The notes under the pieces were generated by a model. It saw only the letters and a list, made by a program, of their open reading frames with translations, did no database searches and was not told the origin of the DNA. Shown here one piece after another: positions 35,839 to 45,528 of a stretch of 64,000 bases of DNA (position 1 is the stretch's first letter; each line of letters starts with the position of its first letter). This DNA comes from Candidatus Eiseniibacteriota bacterium (GTDB lineage: Bacteria; Eisenbacteria; RBG-16-71-46; CAIMUX01). The DNA is taken from assembly GCA_020633975.1 (NCBI GenBank), contig JACKCR010000002.1, positions 1,736,001 to 1,800,000 of the forward strand. Reading direction: 5' to 3'. The position numbers were made by a program, and so were the translations under genes.

Positions 35839-36793
35839 GACGAGCGGACCCACCGGTGGACCAGGAGACAGACGCCCTGGTGCGGCCGGCCCGACCGATC
35901 CCTCACGCCGCAATGCTCTGAAGGGTCTGGGAGCAACTCTCGGCGCGGCGGCGTTCGTCACGGCGATCTCACCACTCCGCAATCTCGCCCGTACGACGTC
36001 GCCCGAAGAACTCATGCAGAAGCACTACAAGGAGCTCGACTCGGAGGAGAAGCGGGCGATCCTCCGGCGGCTGGAGGAGGAGACCAAGCTGGAGTACGGC
36101 GCGGAGGCGCGAATCCGCGACCACGCGGCGATTCCCGGGACGAAGTTCGCCTACGCGATCAACCTCAGCCTCTGCAACGGAAACGGCAAGTGCGTCGAGG
36201 CCTGTCACAAGGAGAACAACCACGATCGGGCGACGAACCAATCATACATCCGTGTCCTAGAGATGCCGATCGGCACGATGGACATGGGACGAGGCAACAC
36301 GACCTACGATCACGACGTTCCGGCCAAGGGCAAGTTCTACATGCCGGTCCAGTGCCAGCAGTGCGACGAACCGCCATGCACCGACGTCTGCCCCGTCCAG
36401 GCCACCTGGAAGGAGGACGACGGAATCGTGGTCGTCGACTACAACTGGTGCATCGGTTGTCGCTACTGCGAGGCCGCCTGTCCGTACCACGCCAGGCGCT
36501 TCAACTGGAGGAAGCCGGAAGTCCCGGCGGAGGAGGTCAATCCCGAGCAGGGCCTCCTCTCGAACCGGATCCGCCCGCAAGGGGTGGTCGAAAAGTGTCA
36601 CTTCTGCCTCCACCGTACGCGGGAGGGCCGACTCCCGGCCTGCCTCGAGGCGTGTTCTACCGGCGCGCGAGTCTTCGGCAACATCCTCGACCCGGAGTCC
36701 GAGATCCGGTGGATCCTGGAGAACAAGCGGGTCTTCGTCCTGAAGGAGGAGCTCGGAACGAAACCGAGCTTCTTCTACTTCTTCGACAAGTGA
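35831..36793 (+). CDS. Tat-exported four-cluster ferredoxin subunit (NrfC/HybA-like)
   Basis: Iron-sulfur electron-transfer subunit of 320 residues with a Tat signal (PSRRNALKGLGATLGAAAFV). Cys clusters include CNGNGKCVEAC, CQQCDEPPCTDVC, CIGCRYCEAAC and a later CHFC...CLEAC, giving up to four [4Fe-4S] clusters. Such proteins pair with an NrfD/PsrC membrane subunit to carry electrons between quinone and periplasmic partners. Its ATG overlaps the cytochrome stop by eight bases. Confidence 0.92.
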   Translation: MSETSGPTGGPGDRRPGAAGPTDPSRRNALKGLGATLGAAAFVTAISPLRNLARTTSPEELMQKHYKELDSEEKRAILRRLEEETKLEYGAEARIRDHAAIPGTKFAYAINLSLCNGNGKCVEACHKENNHDRATNQSYIRVLEMPIGTMDMGRGNTTYDHDVPAKGKFYMPVQCQQCDEPPCTDVCPVQATWKEDDGIVVVDYNWCIGCRYCEAACPYHARRFNWRKPEVPAEEVNPEQGLLSNRIRPQGVVEKCHFCLHRTREGRLPACLEACSTGARVFGNILDPESEIRWILENKRVFVLKEELGTKPSFFYFFDK

Positions 36794-36800
36794 GGCCAGC

Positions 36801-38093
36801 ATGAACCGTGAGCTGTCGGCACCGGGCCAGGGACGACATTGGCTCAGCTACCCGAAGTTTCTCGTCCGATCTCTCGCGGTCGCGACGGACGGACCGTTCG
36901 CCTTCTATGCCTGGATGACGGTGCTCACCGCCGTGGCGCTCGTCGGTGCGAACGCCTGGGCCAATCAGGTGACTCAGGGGATGATCACCACTGGCATGAC
37001 CGACCACGTCAGCTGGGGTCTCTACATCGCGAACTTCACCTTCATGGTCGGGGTGGCGGCGGGTGGAGTCATGATGGTCATACCCGCCTATCTCTACCAT
37101 GACGAGACGATGCATGACGTCGTGATCCTGGGCGAACTCCTCGCGATCTCTGCGATCATCATGTGCCTGCTATTCGTGACGGTGGACCTCGGAAGACCGG
37201 ACCGCTTCTGGCACCTGATTCCGGGAGTCGGGAAGTTCAACTTCCCCGTATCCATGCTCACCTGGGACGTCATCGTCCTCAATGTCTACCTACTCCTAAA
37301 CCTCCACGTGTGCGGCTATCTTCTGTATATGAAGTTCCTCGGCCAGGCACCGAGCCCACGCTGGTACGTGCCGTTCGTCCTCCTCTCGATCGTCTGGGCG
37401 ATCTCGATCCACACCGTGACGGCCTTCCTCTACTGCGGCCTGGGCGGACGGCCGCTCTGGAACTCGGCCCTCCTCGCCCCCCGCTTCCTCGCATCCGCCT
37501 TCGTCTCGGGACCGGCGTTCATCATCCTCACGATGCTCGCCCTTCGGAAGTTCGCGGGGCTCTCGCTCCCCTCCGGTCCGATTCGTACGCTAGTGCGGAT
37601 CATCCGCATCGTCATCTTGATCAACCTGCTCATGCTCGTCTCTGAGATCTTCACGGAGTTCTACGCCGGCGGAGCCCACACCGCGTCGGCCCGCTACCTC
37701 TTCCTCGGACTTCATGGATTCCATGGCCTGGTTCCGTGGATGTGGACGGCGGTCTGCGCGAACTTGCTCGCCGCGTTCCTCTTCCTCCACCATTCGGTGC
37801 TACGTAGCTCCCTCGTCCTCGTCGCCGCGTGCGTCTTCGCATTCGTCGGTATCTGGATCGAGAAGGGCATGGGGCTCATCATTCCCGGGTTCATTCCGAG
37901 CGCCCTTCACGAGATCGTCGAGTACTCGCCCAGCCTGATAGAGTGGAAGGTCAGCGCGGGAATCTGGGCTTTCGGGTTGATGGTCTTCACGATCGCCCTC
38001 AAGATCGCACTTCCTGTCCTCGCGGGACGTACGGAGGACCTGCTCCCGGCCGCCTCCGGACCCGCACAAGAGACTGGTCGGGTCGGGAGTTAG
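36801..38093 (+). CDS. NrfD/PsrC-type quinol-oxidising membrane subunit
   Basis: Polytopic membrane protein of 430 residues (NrfD/HybB family) with about nine or ten hydrophobic helices. Family stretches include NAWANQVTQGMITTGMTDHVSWGLYIANFTFMVGVAAGG and VDLGRPDRFWHL, followed by GKFNFPVSMLTWDVIVLN. It should bind menaquinol and reduce the ferredoxin subunit encoded eight bases upstream. Because napC and napH are absent, this module is the likely quinol dehydrogenase for Nap. ABC-type alternatives (polysulfide or nitrite reductase) lack a catalytic subunit here. Confidence 0.92.
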   Translation: MNRELSAPGQGRHWLSYPKFLVRSLAVATDGPFAFYAWMTVLTAVALVGANAWANQVTQGMITTGMTDHVSWGLYIANFTFMVGVAAGGVMMVIPAYLYHDETMHDVVILGELLAISAIIMCLLFVTVDLGRPDRFWHLIPGVGKFNFPVSMLTWDVIVLNVYLLLNLHVCGYLLYMKFLGQAPSPRWYVPFVLLSIVWAISIHTVTAFLYCGLGGRPLWNSALLAPRFLASAFVSGPAFIILTMLALRKFAGLSLPSGPIRTLVRIIRIVILINLLMLVSEIFTEFYAGGAHTASARYLFLGLHGFHGLVPWMWTAVCANLLAAFLFLHHSVLRSSLVLVAACVFAFVGIWIEKGMGLIIPGFIPSALHEIVEYSPSLIEWKVSAGIWAFGLMVFTIALKIALPVLAGRTEDLLPAASGPAQETGRVGS

Positions 38094-38105
38094 AGACGAG
38101 TCGTC

Positions 38106-38516
38106 GTGTTCGGACGAGCAACCCAAGTAGCCATTGCTGTCATGTCCTGTTTGGCCGAGGGTCACGGCAACGGGGTCCGACTCTCGGCAGCCACGATCTC
38201 CCGTGACCGCGATCTCCCCCGCCCCTTCGTTGGCAAGGTCCTGTCTACCCTCTCCATGGCGGGCCTCGTGACCAGCGTTCGGGGCCCTGGTGGTGGCTTC
38301 GCGTTGGCCAAACCTCCGGACCAGATCTGCCTCATGGACGTAGTCACCCTCTTCGAGCGGTCTCTCGGAAGTCGCACCTGCCTGGTCGGGGGCGGGATCT
38401 GCAGCGACGGACACCCTTGTCCCGTTCACCAGAGATTCGGAGCAGTGCAGCAAGCCGCCGACGACCTGCTCAGGGAGACGACGTTTGCGGTGTTCCAGTC
38501 GCGGGGCCCCATCTAG
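38106..38516 (+). CDS. Rrf2-family Fe-S transcription regulator
   Basis: Winged-helix regulator of 136 residues (GTG start, 12 bases after the nrfD-type gene). The DNA-binding part reads SAATISRDRDLPRPFVGKVLSTLSMAGLVTSVRGPGGGFALA, the Rrf2 signature. Cys92, Cys99 and Cys105 match the cluster-binding spacing of Rrf2 proteins such as NsrR and IscR, suggesting response to nitric oxide, oxygen or redox state. It is co-transcribed with the respiratory module, so it may autoregulate through the palindrome at 35029-35062. Confidence 0.9.
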   Translation: MFGRATQVAIAVMSCLAEGHGNGVRLSAATISRDRDLPRPFVGKVLSTLSMAGLVTSVRGPGGGFALAKPPDQICLMDVVTLFERSLGSRTCLVGGGICSDGHPCPVHQRFGAVQQAADDLLRETTFAVFQSRGPI

Positions 38517-38531
38517 GCGGCGACTCTCGAC

Positions 38532-40583
38532 CTAACGCACCACCGACACCGCCCGCTTCGCGACCGAACCTCCGGAGACGACACGCACCCAGTAGAGGCC
38601 GGAGGGGACGCCGCGGCCGCCGTCGTCTCGTAGATCCCATTCGAGACCTCCGGACGTGGCAGGAGCGTCCACGACCAACGTCCGAACGCGACGACCGGCG
38701 ACATCGACGATGTCGGCTTGGACCGAGTTCACAGCGCCCCCACCCTGCTCCGCACCGCCCAACGCTCCGTCGACGTGACCCGACCGACTCCCGGACTCGA
38801 CCGTGATCCGCACCCGAGCCACGGCCGGGTTCGGAGCGACGCGGAGAGACAGCCCGCTCGCAACGTCCACGACCGGGTCCGGCGCGTCCGCCGGTTCGAG
38901 ACACATCTCCCCCATCGTCGCGTCGACGAACGCCAGATCCAGCCCGTCCACCAGGTTCGATCCGTCGAGGTCTGCACAGTAGTCAGACCCGCCGAGGCGG
39001 GCTTCGACGTAGGCCCGGTCCGACTCGTCGACGAGGCAGTCCCCGTTCACGTCAGGAGACCGCACCCCGTCGTACCCGAGCACGACGACTCCGCTCAGCT
39101 TCACATAGAGCCCCGGGGCCTCGACACAACCGCCGGCGGCCAGATAGATCGGCATCTCACCAGTGTCGGGGTCCACGGGGAGCGTGTACGGAGGGATCGG
39201 GTGCCCCGGCGCCCATATGAGCCCGTCCCGAACGGACGGCGTGATCTCGACGCGCGCCGAGTCGGCCGCACCCGAAGTGCCACCACAACTGTTTCTCAGG
39301 ATCATCGTGTTGGCGTGGGTACCCGATGGAGTCGCGATGACCGAGTTCGGTGCGCCGACTTCGAGGTACACACACGAGATCTTGGAGCCGAACTGCGCCC
39401 AGAGGGCGGGGCCATCTCCGTCGTCCTGGATCCAGAACGCGGCCAACTTCGTTCGAGGCGAATCGTACCCTTCCGAGATCCGTGAAGTCGCGAGCCCGGC
39501 ATTCGCGAACTCGGCGGTCAGCGCGTTCATGCTGGTGGTGAGGAGTGCGAGCAGGTGTATCGCGCCGCTGACTCCGGCGTCGGTCCAGGTCACGTACCAG
39601 TTGGGCGAGTGGGACTCGATGAGGTAGTAGGAGAAGAGTCCGAAGCCGGCCAAGTTCGGGGCGAACGAGTCCACGCCGTCCTCGGCCGAGATCCGCAGGG
39701 ACTCGACGACGTACTCATCCGAACCGAGGAGGCTGGCCCAGACTTCCGTCGCACTCGCTTCGTCGACCTCGTACGTGACGAGGGTGACGTAGCTGACGCT
39801 GTCACCCCCGATCTGTCTGCGACTGATGTCCGGGTTCCTCGCAGGTCCCACCGCTTCGATCACCCGTGGAGAGCCGTACACGCCGCCGTTCACGCGACGC
39901 CGGTAGAACACCTCCTCCGTGCCGTTCCGTGTATCGGTCCAGGCGAAGAGGAAGACGTCGGACTGTTCGTTGGAGATCCCGGCCGTGTGGGCGTCTCCGA
40001 ATCCGGCGGCAACGGCCTCGACTCCCCCCCATGTGCCCGAGCTGCCGGCATACCGCCCCGCGAGGTCCCGAGCCCCCACCTCCCCGTCCTCCCAGACGAT
40101 GAATGCACCGAACCCGCTCGAGAGGACGGGTGCACGCGAAGCCGCGCCGCCAGGCGAGAGGCACTCTTCGTCCGACCACGCCACGCCGTCCCACTTCCGG
40201 GTCCAGACCTCCGTCTGGCCCGTGCGGTCGTCCTCCCAGACCACGTGCACGAATCCGGACGCGGCGCCGATCTGCGCATTGGCTGGAGACACGGCCTCTT
40301 CCGTGGTCACCGGCTCGGGATCGCTCCACCCGCCCGCCCCGTCCTCCATCAGGAGGAAGACGACCTCGTCCTTGACGTAGACCACGTGCCAGAGGTCCGC
40401 GGAGTACGCGCCGATGTCCCCCGCGCCCGGAAGGAGCGCTTCTACGCCGGGGACGAGCGGTGCAGAGGGAGAGAAGTGAGCCCCCCCGAGCTCGGTCAGG
40501 GCGTCCGCCGCGCTCGGAGCCGAGAGCGAGGCCAGGCCGAGGAGTGCGGCCGTGAGTGCCCGGATCGGATCGGTCTGCTTCAT
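38532..40583 (-). CDS. Secreted protein with dockerin-like repeats and C-terminal sorting-type domain
   Basis: Exported protein of 683 residues (start at 40583; signal peptide ALTAALLGLASLSAPSAADA). The N-terminal 350 residues look like a beta-propeller with repeated W-x-D/VVWEDDRTG and FAWTDTRNGTEEVFYRR units, as in sialidase/BNR-like folds. A pair of calcium-loop motifs, DVNGDCLVDESD and DLDGSNLVDGLD, forms a dockerin-like module. The last 90 residues (LRVAPNPAVARVRITV, VDVAGRRVRTL, SGLYWVRVVS) match the FlgD-Ig/T9SS-type C-terminal domain used for outer-membrane export. Function unknown. Confidence 0.85.
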   Translation of the reverse strand: MKQTDPIRALTAALLGLASLSAPSAADALTELGGAHFSPSAPLVPGVEALLPGAGDIGAYSADLWHVVYVKDEVVFLLMEDGAGGWSDPEPVTTEEAVSPANAQIGAASGFVHVVWEDDRTGQTEVWTRKWDGVAWSDEECLSPGGAASRAPVLSSGFGAFIVWEDGEVGARDLAGRYAGSSGTWGGVEAVAAGFGDAHTAGISNEQSDVFLFAWTDTRNGTEEVFYRRRVNGGVYGSPRVIEAVGPARNPDISRRQIGGDSVSYVTLVTYEVDEASATEVWASLLGSDEYVVESLRISAEDGVDSFAPNLAGFGLFSYYLIESHSPNWYVTWTDAGVSGAIHLLALLTTSMNALTAEFANAGLATSRISEGYDSPRTKLAAFWIQDDGDGPALWAQFGSKISCVYLEVGAPNSVIATPSGTHANTMILRNSCGGTSGAADSARVEITPSVRDGLIWAPGHPIPPYTLPVDPDTGEMPIYLAAGGCVEAPGLYVKLSGVVVLGYDGVRSPDVNGDCLVDESDRAYVEARLGGSDYCADLDGSNLVDGLDLAFVDATMGEMCLEPADAPDPVVDVASGLSLRVAPNPAVARVRITVESGSRSGHVDGALGGAEQGGGAVNSVQADIVDVAGRRVRTLVVDAPATSGGLEWDLRDDGGRGVPSGLYWVRVVSGGSVAKRAVSVVR

Positions 40584-40891
40584 CGGTACCACCCCCGTGT
40601 GTGCGGCACATCCGCACGACGCAATCGTATCGAACCCGTCCGAGGGGTCTCAGTGCGGCGCAGGGGGGACCTGAGAGCGCTGTCTCACACCCATTGGTCG
40701 ACCCGCGAATCCTCATTCCGAGAACTTCCGCGAACTTCTTAAAAAACATCGCAACCTTGCCTCTCGCCACTCGTAGTGAAAGGGCAGGAAGGCAAGTCAG
40801 TCCGAAGGGTCTGGTCCGCCGCACTGCCGGGAGGCGCGCCACCCATCTCCTTCCTCCGGGACAAACGCAACTCGACCAGGAGGTTCCGACG
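40584..40891. other. Intergenic region before the RND operon
   Basis: 308 bases between divergent genes. It should hold promoters for the secreted protein and the RND operon. A short A-rich patch (about 40739-40747) is the only base-composition break; no convincing -35/-10 pair or repeat was seen. The AGGAGG at 40878-40883 is the ribosome site of the fusion protein. Confidence 0.5.
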
Positions 40892-42226
40892 ATGGCCCCC
40901 ACTTCCCGCCGAACTGGTGCACTTCCCCTGCTCGCTCTCCTCCTCGGAGTGGTCTTCCTGGTCGCACAAGTAGGGTGCGGCCGAGGAAACGCCTCGAACG
41001 GAGACTCCGATCCGGGAAGTTCCAAGGACAAGGCAGCCGAAACCAAGGACGCCACGAACGCGAACGGCGACGACGAGGCGCAGGACGCGTCCACCTCGGC
41101 CGACAGCGCTGGCGTGGCCTCCGGGGCTAGCGGCACCGAATCCGGAGACGGCGACACAGCCTCGAGCTCCGAATCGGACAGTACCCAAACAGAGAGCAAG
41201 AGCTGGAAGGACAAGCTCTTCCACCGTGGGGACGACGAGGCGAAGAAGGAAGATCCCCCGGTTCCGGTGGAGACCGCACGCGTCGACCGTCGGGACATCC
41301 CGGCCTTCCTCTCGTCGACCGCCACGCTCGAGCCGGAGAAGCAGGCGACCGTTCTCGCCAAGATCAGTGGACAGGTCACACAGATCGTCGTCGAGGAAGG
41401 CGACTGGGTCGAGAAGGGTGCGGTGCTCGCAGAACTCGACGGCGCACAGCAGCGCGTCGGCCTCGAAGAAGCCGCTGCGAAGGCACGCGGCCTCGGGCTC
41501 GAGCTCGACCGGATCCGTGCGCTCCACGACCAGGACCTCGCGAGCGACAAGCAGCTGAACGACGCCCAAGCCGCGTTCGACCAGGCCGAAGCCGCGCGGA
41601 AGTCGAACGAGCTCCTCGTCCAGTACACGAAGGTCCGGGCTCCGTTCTCGGGTCAGGTCTCGACGCGCCGGGTCGATCCGGGGCAGAACGTGGACGTGGG
41701 TCGCGAACTCTTCGACATCGTGGACCGGACGCCGCTCCTCGCGCGGATCTACCTCCCCGAGCACAACGTCAAGGGCCTCGCCGCCGGGCAGGAGATCTGG
41801 GTCGAAACGGACGCGGACCAGGACGGCGACACCGTGGACCTTCCGGGTGAAGTGCTCCGGGTCGCTCCCGTCGTCGATACGCGGACCGGTACGGTCAAGG
41901 TCACCTGCCAGTTCGCAGACGACGGCGCACGGGTGCGCCCCGGCTCGTTCGTCCGTGTGAAGGTGCAAACGGGCGTGCATGAGGACGTGCTCTCCATCCC
42001 GAAGCGCGCACTCGTCCCCGAAGGCGCAGAGACGTACGTCTTCCGCACCGAGGCGGACTCGGTCATCAAGGTGCCGATCGAGACCGGGTTCACGGACGCA
42101 GACTTCGTCGAAGTGGTGGAGGGGCTCTCGCAAGGCGACCGGATCGTCACCGTCGGGCACGGCGGACTCAAGCCGGGCAGCAAGATCGACGACCTCACAT
42201 CCGACCGCGCCGAGGTGATCCAATGA
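40892..42226 (+). CDS. RND efflux membrane fusion lipoprotein
   Basis: Periplasmic adaptor of an RND pump, 444 residues from ATG 40892 (AGGAGG eight bases upstream). Lipobox Cys29 (AQVGC) anchors it. Residues 30-120 are an unusually long acidic Ser/Thr/Asp linker. The core has the lipoyl and hairpin parts (VLAKISGQVTQIVVEEGDWVEKG; coiled hairpin LGLELDRIRALHDQDLAS) and the VRAPFSGQVSTRRVDPGQNV lipoyl half. Beta-barrel and membrane-proximal domains follow. It overlaps the first pump gene by ATGA. Confidence 0.92.
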   Translation: MAPTSRRTGALPLLALLLGVVFLVAQVGCGRGNASNGDSDPGSSKDKAAETKDATNANGDDEAQDASTSADSAGVASGASGTESGDGDTASSSESDSTQTESKSWKDKLFHRGDDEAKKEDPPVPVETARVDRRDIPAFLSSTATLEPEKQATVLAKISGQVTQIVVEEGDWVEKGAVLAELDGAQQRVGLEEAAAKARGLGLELDRIRALHDQDLASDKQLNDAQAAFDQAEAARKSNELLVQYTKVRAPFSGQVSTRRVDPGQNVDVGRELFDIVDRTPLLARIYLPEHNVKGLAAGQEIWVETDADQDGDTVDLPGEVLRVAPVVDTRTGTVKVTCQFADDGARVRPGSFVRVKVQTGVHEDVLSIPKRALVPEGAETYVFRTEADSVIKVPIETGFTDADFVEVVEGLSQGDRIVTVGHGGLKPGSKIDDLTSDRAEVIQ

Positions 42227-45200
42227 AACTCGTCGAAGGCGCGATGACGCGCCCCGTCACCGTGGTCATGCTGACGACGGCGGCCGTGGTCTTCGGACTC
42301 GTCTCGCTCGGCCGTCTCCCGCAGAACCTCCTGCCGGACATCTCCTACCCCACCCTCACGGTGCGGACGGAGTATCCGGACGCGGCGCCGGCGGAAGTCG
42401 AGAAGCTGGTGACGGAGCCGCTCGAAGAGTCGGTGTCCGTCGTGCGCGGACTGCGCGGGCTCCGCTCGTCGTCCCGTTCGGGCGCGTCCGAGATCGTGCT
42501 CGAGTTCGGCTGGAAGACGGACATGGACTACGCCTCCCTCGACGTGCGGGAGAAGATCGACACGGTGCGGCTTCCCGATGACGCGGCAGCTCCGGTGCTC
42601 CTCCGCTACGACCCGACGCTCGATCCCGTACTCCGGATCGGCCTCTCCGGAGGAACCGACCCGGTCACCCTTCGCGAGATCGCCGACCGGATCGTGAAGA
42701 AGGATCTCGAGTCCCTCCTCGGCGTCGCTTCCGTGCGGATCCAGGGCGGCCTGGAAGAGGAGATCCAGGTCGAGGTCGACGAGGGCAAGATCGCGAAGCT
42801 GGGAGTTCCGATCTCGACGGTCGGTCAGTTCCTCGCCCAGCAGAACCTCAACGCCGCGGGCGGACGCCTGCGCGACCGAGATTCGGAGTTCCTCGTCCGC
42901 ACGCTCAACGAATTCGACGACCTGGGCGACCTCGGCGAAACCGTCCTCTACGAAGAAGACGGCCGCCGGATCGCGCTGCAGGACGTCGCCACGATCCAGC
43001 GCGGGTTCAAGGAACGCGATGTGATCACGCGCGTGGCCGGCAAGGAGTCGGTCGAGCTCGCGGTCTACAAGGAAGGCGATGCGAACACCGTTCAGGTCGC
43101 GAAGGCCGTGCGTAGCCGCCTCGACGTCTTGCAGAGTCGGCTCCCGGACGACATCGACGCCGCCGTTCTCTCCGACCAGTCCGTCTTCATAGAGCAGTCC
43201 GTCAACGAAGTCCGCTCCAACGCGATCGTCGGCGGCATCCTCGCCGTGCTCGTGCTCTTCCTCTTCCTCAAGCAGAGGAAGCCGACCGCGATCGTCGGCG
43301 TGACCATCCCGATCTCGATCCTCGCGACGTTCTTCGTCATGCAGCAGCTCGGCGTGTCGCTCAACATCATGTCCCTGGGCGGTCTCGCGCTCGGCGTGGG
43401 AATGCTCGTTGACAACGCCATCGTCGTGCTGGAAGCGATCCACCGACACCGCCTCGACGGGAAGGACGTCTGGACGGCCACGAGGGACGGCGCGAGCGAG
43501 GTGTCGCGCGCGGTCGTCGCATCGACGCTCACCACCGTCGCGGTCTTCCTCCCGATCGTGTTCGTGGAGGGGATCGCCGGACAGATCTTCCGGGACCAGG
43601 CGCTCACCGTCACCGCGTCACTCGTCGTCTCGCTCATCGCGGCGCTCACCTTGATCCCGATGCTCTCCGCCATCGGCGCGCGTCCGGACGCGATGCCGGC
43701 GCTCACGGGAGACTCCAGCGGCTCGCCGGGGTCCGCTGCTCCCGTGGGCGTCGGCGCCTCCGCCGACGTCTCGGCCTCCGTTCCCTCCGGCGCACCCGTG
43801 GCCGCTGGCCGCACGGCCCGGGTGCGTCGCGTCTTCCGGCCGGTCCTCCGTGGTCTTGCCTTCGTCCCACGTTGGATCGGTCGGATCGTCTTCGTCCTCC
43901 TGCCGGGAGGACTGCTCTTCGTGCTCCGCAAGGTGTCGGGGTTCCTCACCTGGGCGTTCTCTCGGTTGCTGGGTCCGGTCGGCCGCGGATTCGACCTGAT
44001 CTGGGACCGCGTCGATGTCGCCTACCCCAACCTGCTGACCCGCGCCGTGCGCCGACCGGGCTGGACGCTGACGTGGGCCCTCGTCCCGATCGTCGCGGCG
44101 GTTCTGCTCTTTCCTCGCCTCGGAGTGGACCTCGTTCCGCAGTTCGTGCAGGGACGGTTCAGTTTCGAGCTGGAACTCCCGCCCGGAACTCCCCTCTGGA
44201 AGATGGAGTCGGCGGTGCACGACCTGGAGGAGACGCTCGCTCAGGACGACCGGATCGGGCTGTTCTACACGACGATCGGAGAGAGCTCGGACCTCGGCTC
44301 GGGCGCTTCGGAGAGGCGCGAGAACGTGGCCCGACTCGACGTCTCGATCACGCACCTGGACGACCCGGCCGAGGAAGAGGCGGTCGTGGCCTCGATACGG
44401 GACCATCTCGAGAAGGAGACGGAGTTCCGCCACACCTTCTCGCGTCCGAGCTACTTCAGCTTCCGAACTCCGGTGGAGGTCCACGTCTTCGGATACGACC
44501 TCGCCGATCTCCAGACCTATGGCGATGAACTGGTCTCCGAACTGAGCCGCGTGCCCGGCTTCGAGGACGTCCGTTCCAGCGTCGAAGACGGCAGTCCCGA
44601 GCTCCAGGTGGTGTTCGACCGCGAGCGGATGGCGTCGTTCGACCTCGATCTCGCCACCGTCTCGCAGACGCTGCGGAACAAGATCCGGGGCGACGTCGCC
44701 ACGCGTTACAAGGAGCGGGACAAGCAGCTCGACATCCTCGTCCGGACCGCGGACGCGCGTACTCTCGACATCTCCCAGGTGGACGGCCTCCTCATCAGCC
44801 AGGTCGACGGGATCCCGGTGCCGCTCAGCACGGTCGCCGACGTCCAGATCGGGCGCGGACCGTCCGAGATCACGCGGATCGATCAGCAGCGTGCGGCCGT
44901 CATCCGGGCCAACCTCTCGGGGCGGGACCTCGGTTCGGCCACGCGTGCGATCGAGAGTGTCGTGGCGAAGAACCCGCCGCCGTCGTCACTCGCCGTTTCG
45001 CTGAGCGGGCAGAACGACGAGGTCCGGGACTCGTACAAGAGCCTCGTCCTCGCGGTCGCGCTCGCGATCTTCATGGTCTACATGGTCATGGCGAGCCAGT
45101 TCGAGTCGTTCCTCCACCCGCTCGTGATCCTCCTCACCGTTCCGCTGGGAATGGTCGGTGTGATCTTCTCGCTCGCGGTCACAGGGACCTCGATCAGCGT

Positions 45201-45525
45201 GGTCGTCCTGATCGGCGTGGTCATGCTCACCGGGATCGTGGTGAACAACGCGATCGTCCTGGTCGACTTCATCAACCAACGGCGGCGCCAGGGGCTGGAG
45301 AAGCTGGAGGCGATCCGGGACGCCGCGCGCGCCCGGCTCCGTCCGATCCTCATGACGACGACCACGACCGTGCTCGGGCTCCTTCCGATGGCACTCGGCC
45401 TGGGAGAAGGCGCGGAGATCCGCGCTCCCATGGCCGTGGCCGTGATCGGCGGACTCCTCTTCGCGACGGTCCTCACCCTCTTCCTCATCCCGACGGTCTA
45501 TGCCGCCGTCGATCGAGGAGCGTGA
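42223..45525 (+). CDS. RND efflux pump (HAE1/AcrB-like), with extra central helices
   Basis: Inner-membrane proton-driven exporter, 1100 residues, 12 core helices. The start MKLVEGAMTRPVTVVMLTTAAVVFGLVSLGRLPQNLLP, and the proton-relay helix GVGMLVDNAIVVLEAIHRHR, are typical. The second half has VMLTGIVVNNAIVLVDFINQRR. About residues 485-600 hold a long extra region not in AcrB: a Ser/Ala/Pro-rich loop followed by one or two additional hydrophobic helices (IGRIVFVLLPGGLLFVL). Substrate unknown. Confidence 0.93.
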   Translation: MKLVEGAMTRPVTVVMLTTAAVVFGLVSLGRLPQNLLPDISYPTLTVRTEYPDAAPAEVEKLVTEPLEESVSVVRGLRGLRSSSRSGASEIVLEFGWKTDMDYASLDVREKIDTVRLPDDAAAPVLLRYDPTLDPVLRIGLSGGTDPVTLREIADRIVKKDLESLLGVASVRIQGGLEEEIQVEVDEGKIAKLGVPISTVGQFLAQQNLNAAGGRLRDRDSEFLVRTLNEFDDLGDLGETVLYEEDGRRIALQDVATIQRGFKERDVITRVAGKESVELAVYKEGDANTVQVAKAVRSRLDVLQSRLPDDIDAAVLSDQSVFIEQSVNEVRSNAIVGGILAVLVLFLFLKQRKPTAIVGVTIPISILATFFVMQQLGVSLNIMSLGGLALGVGMLVDNAIVVLEAIHRHRLDGKDVWTATRDGASEVSRAVVASTLTTVAVFLPIVFVEGIAGQIFRDQALTVTASLVVSLIAALTLIPMLSAIGARPDAMPALTGDSSGSPGSAAPVGVGASADVSASVPSGAPVAAGRTARVRRVFRPVLRGLAFVPRWIGRIVFVLLPGGLLFVLRKVSGFLTWAFSRLLGPVGRGFDLIWDRVDVAYPNLLTRAVRRPGWTLTWALVPIVAAVLLFPRLGVDLVPQFVQGRFSFELELPPGTPLWKMESAVHDLEETLAQDDRIGLFYTTIGESSDLGSGASERRENVARLDVSITHLDDPAEEEAVVASIRDHLEKETEFRHTFSRPSYFSFRTPVEVHVFGYDLADLQTYGDELVSELSRVPGFEDVRSSVEDGSPELQVVFDRERMASFDLDLATVSQTLRNKIRGDVATRYKERDKQLDILVRTADARTLDISQVDGLLISQVDGIPVPLSTVADVQIGRGPSEITRIDQQRAAVIRANLSGRDLGSATRAIESVVAKNPPPSSLAVSLSGQNDEVRDSYKSLVLAVALAIFMVYMVMASQFESFLHPLVILLTVPLGMVGVIFSLAVTGTSISVVVLIGVVMLTGIVVNNAIVLVDFINQRRRQGLEKLEAIRDAARARLRPILMTTTTTVLGLLPMALGLGEGAEIRAPMAVAVIGGLLFATVLTLFLIPTVYAAVDRGA

Positions 45526-45528
45526 TCG

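Noticed and set aside
40556-40891. Extended N-terminus of the RND fusion protein
   Set aside because: It would put about 110 non-conserved residues before a clear signal peptide; ATG 40892 has AGGAGG.
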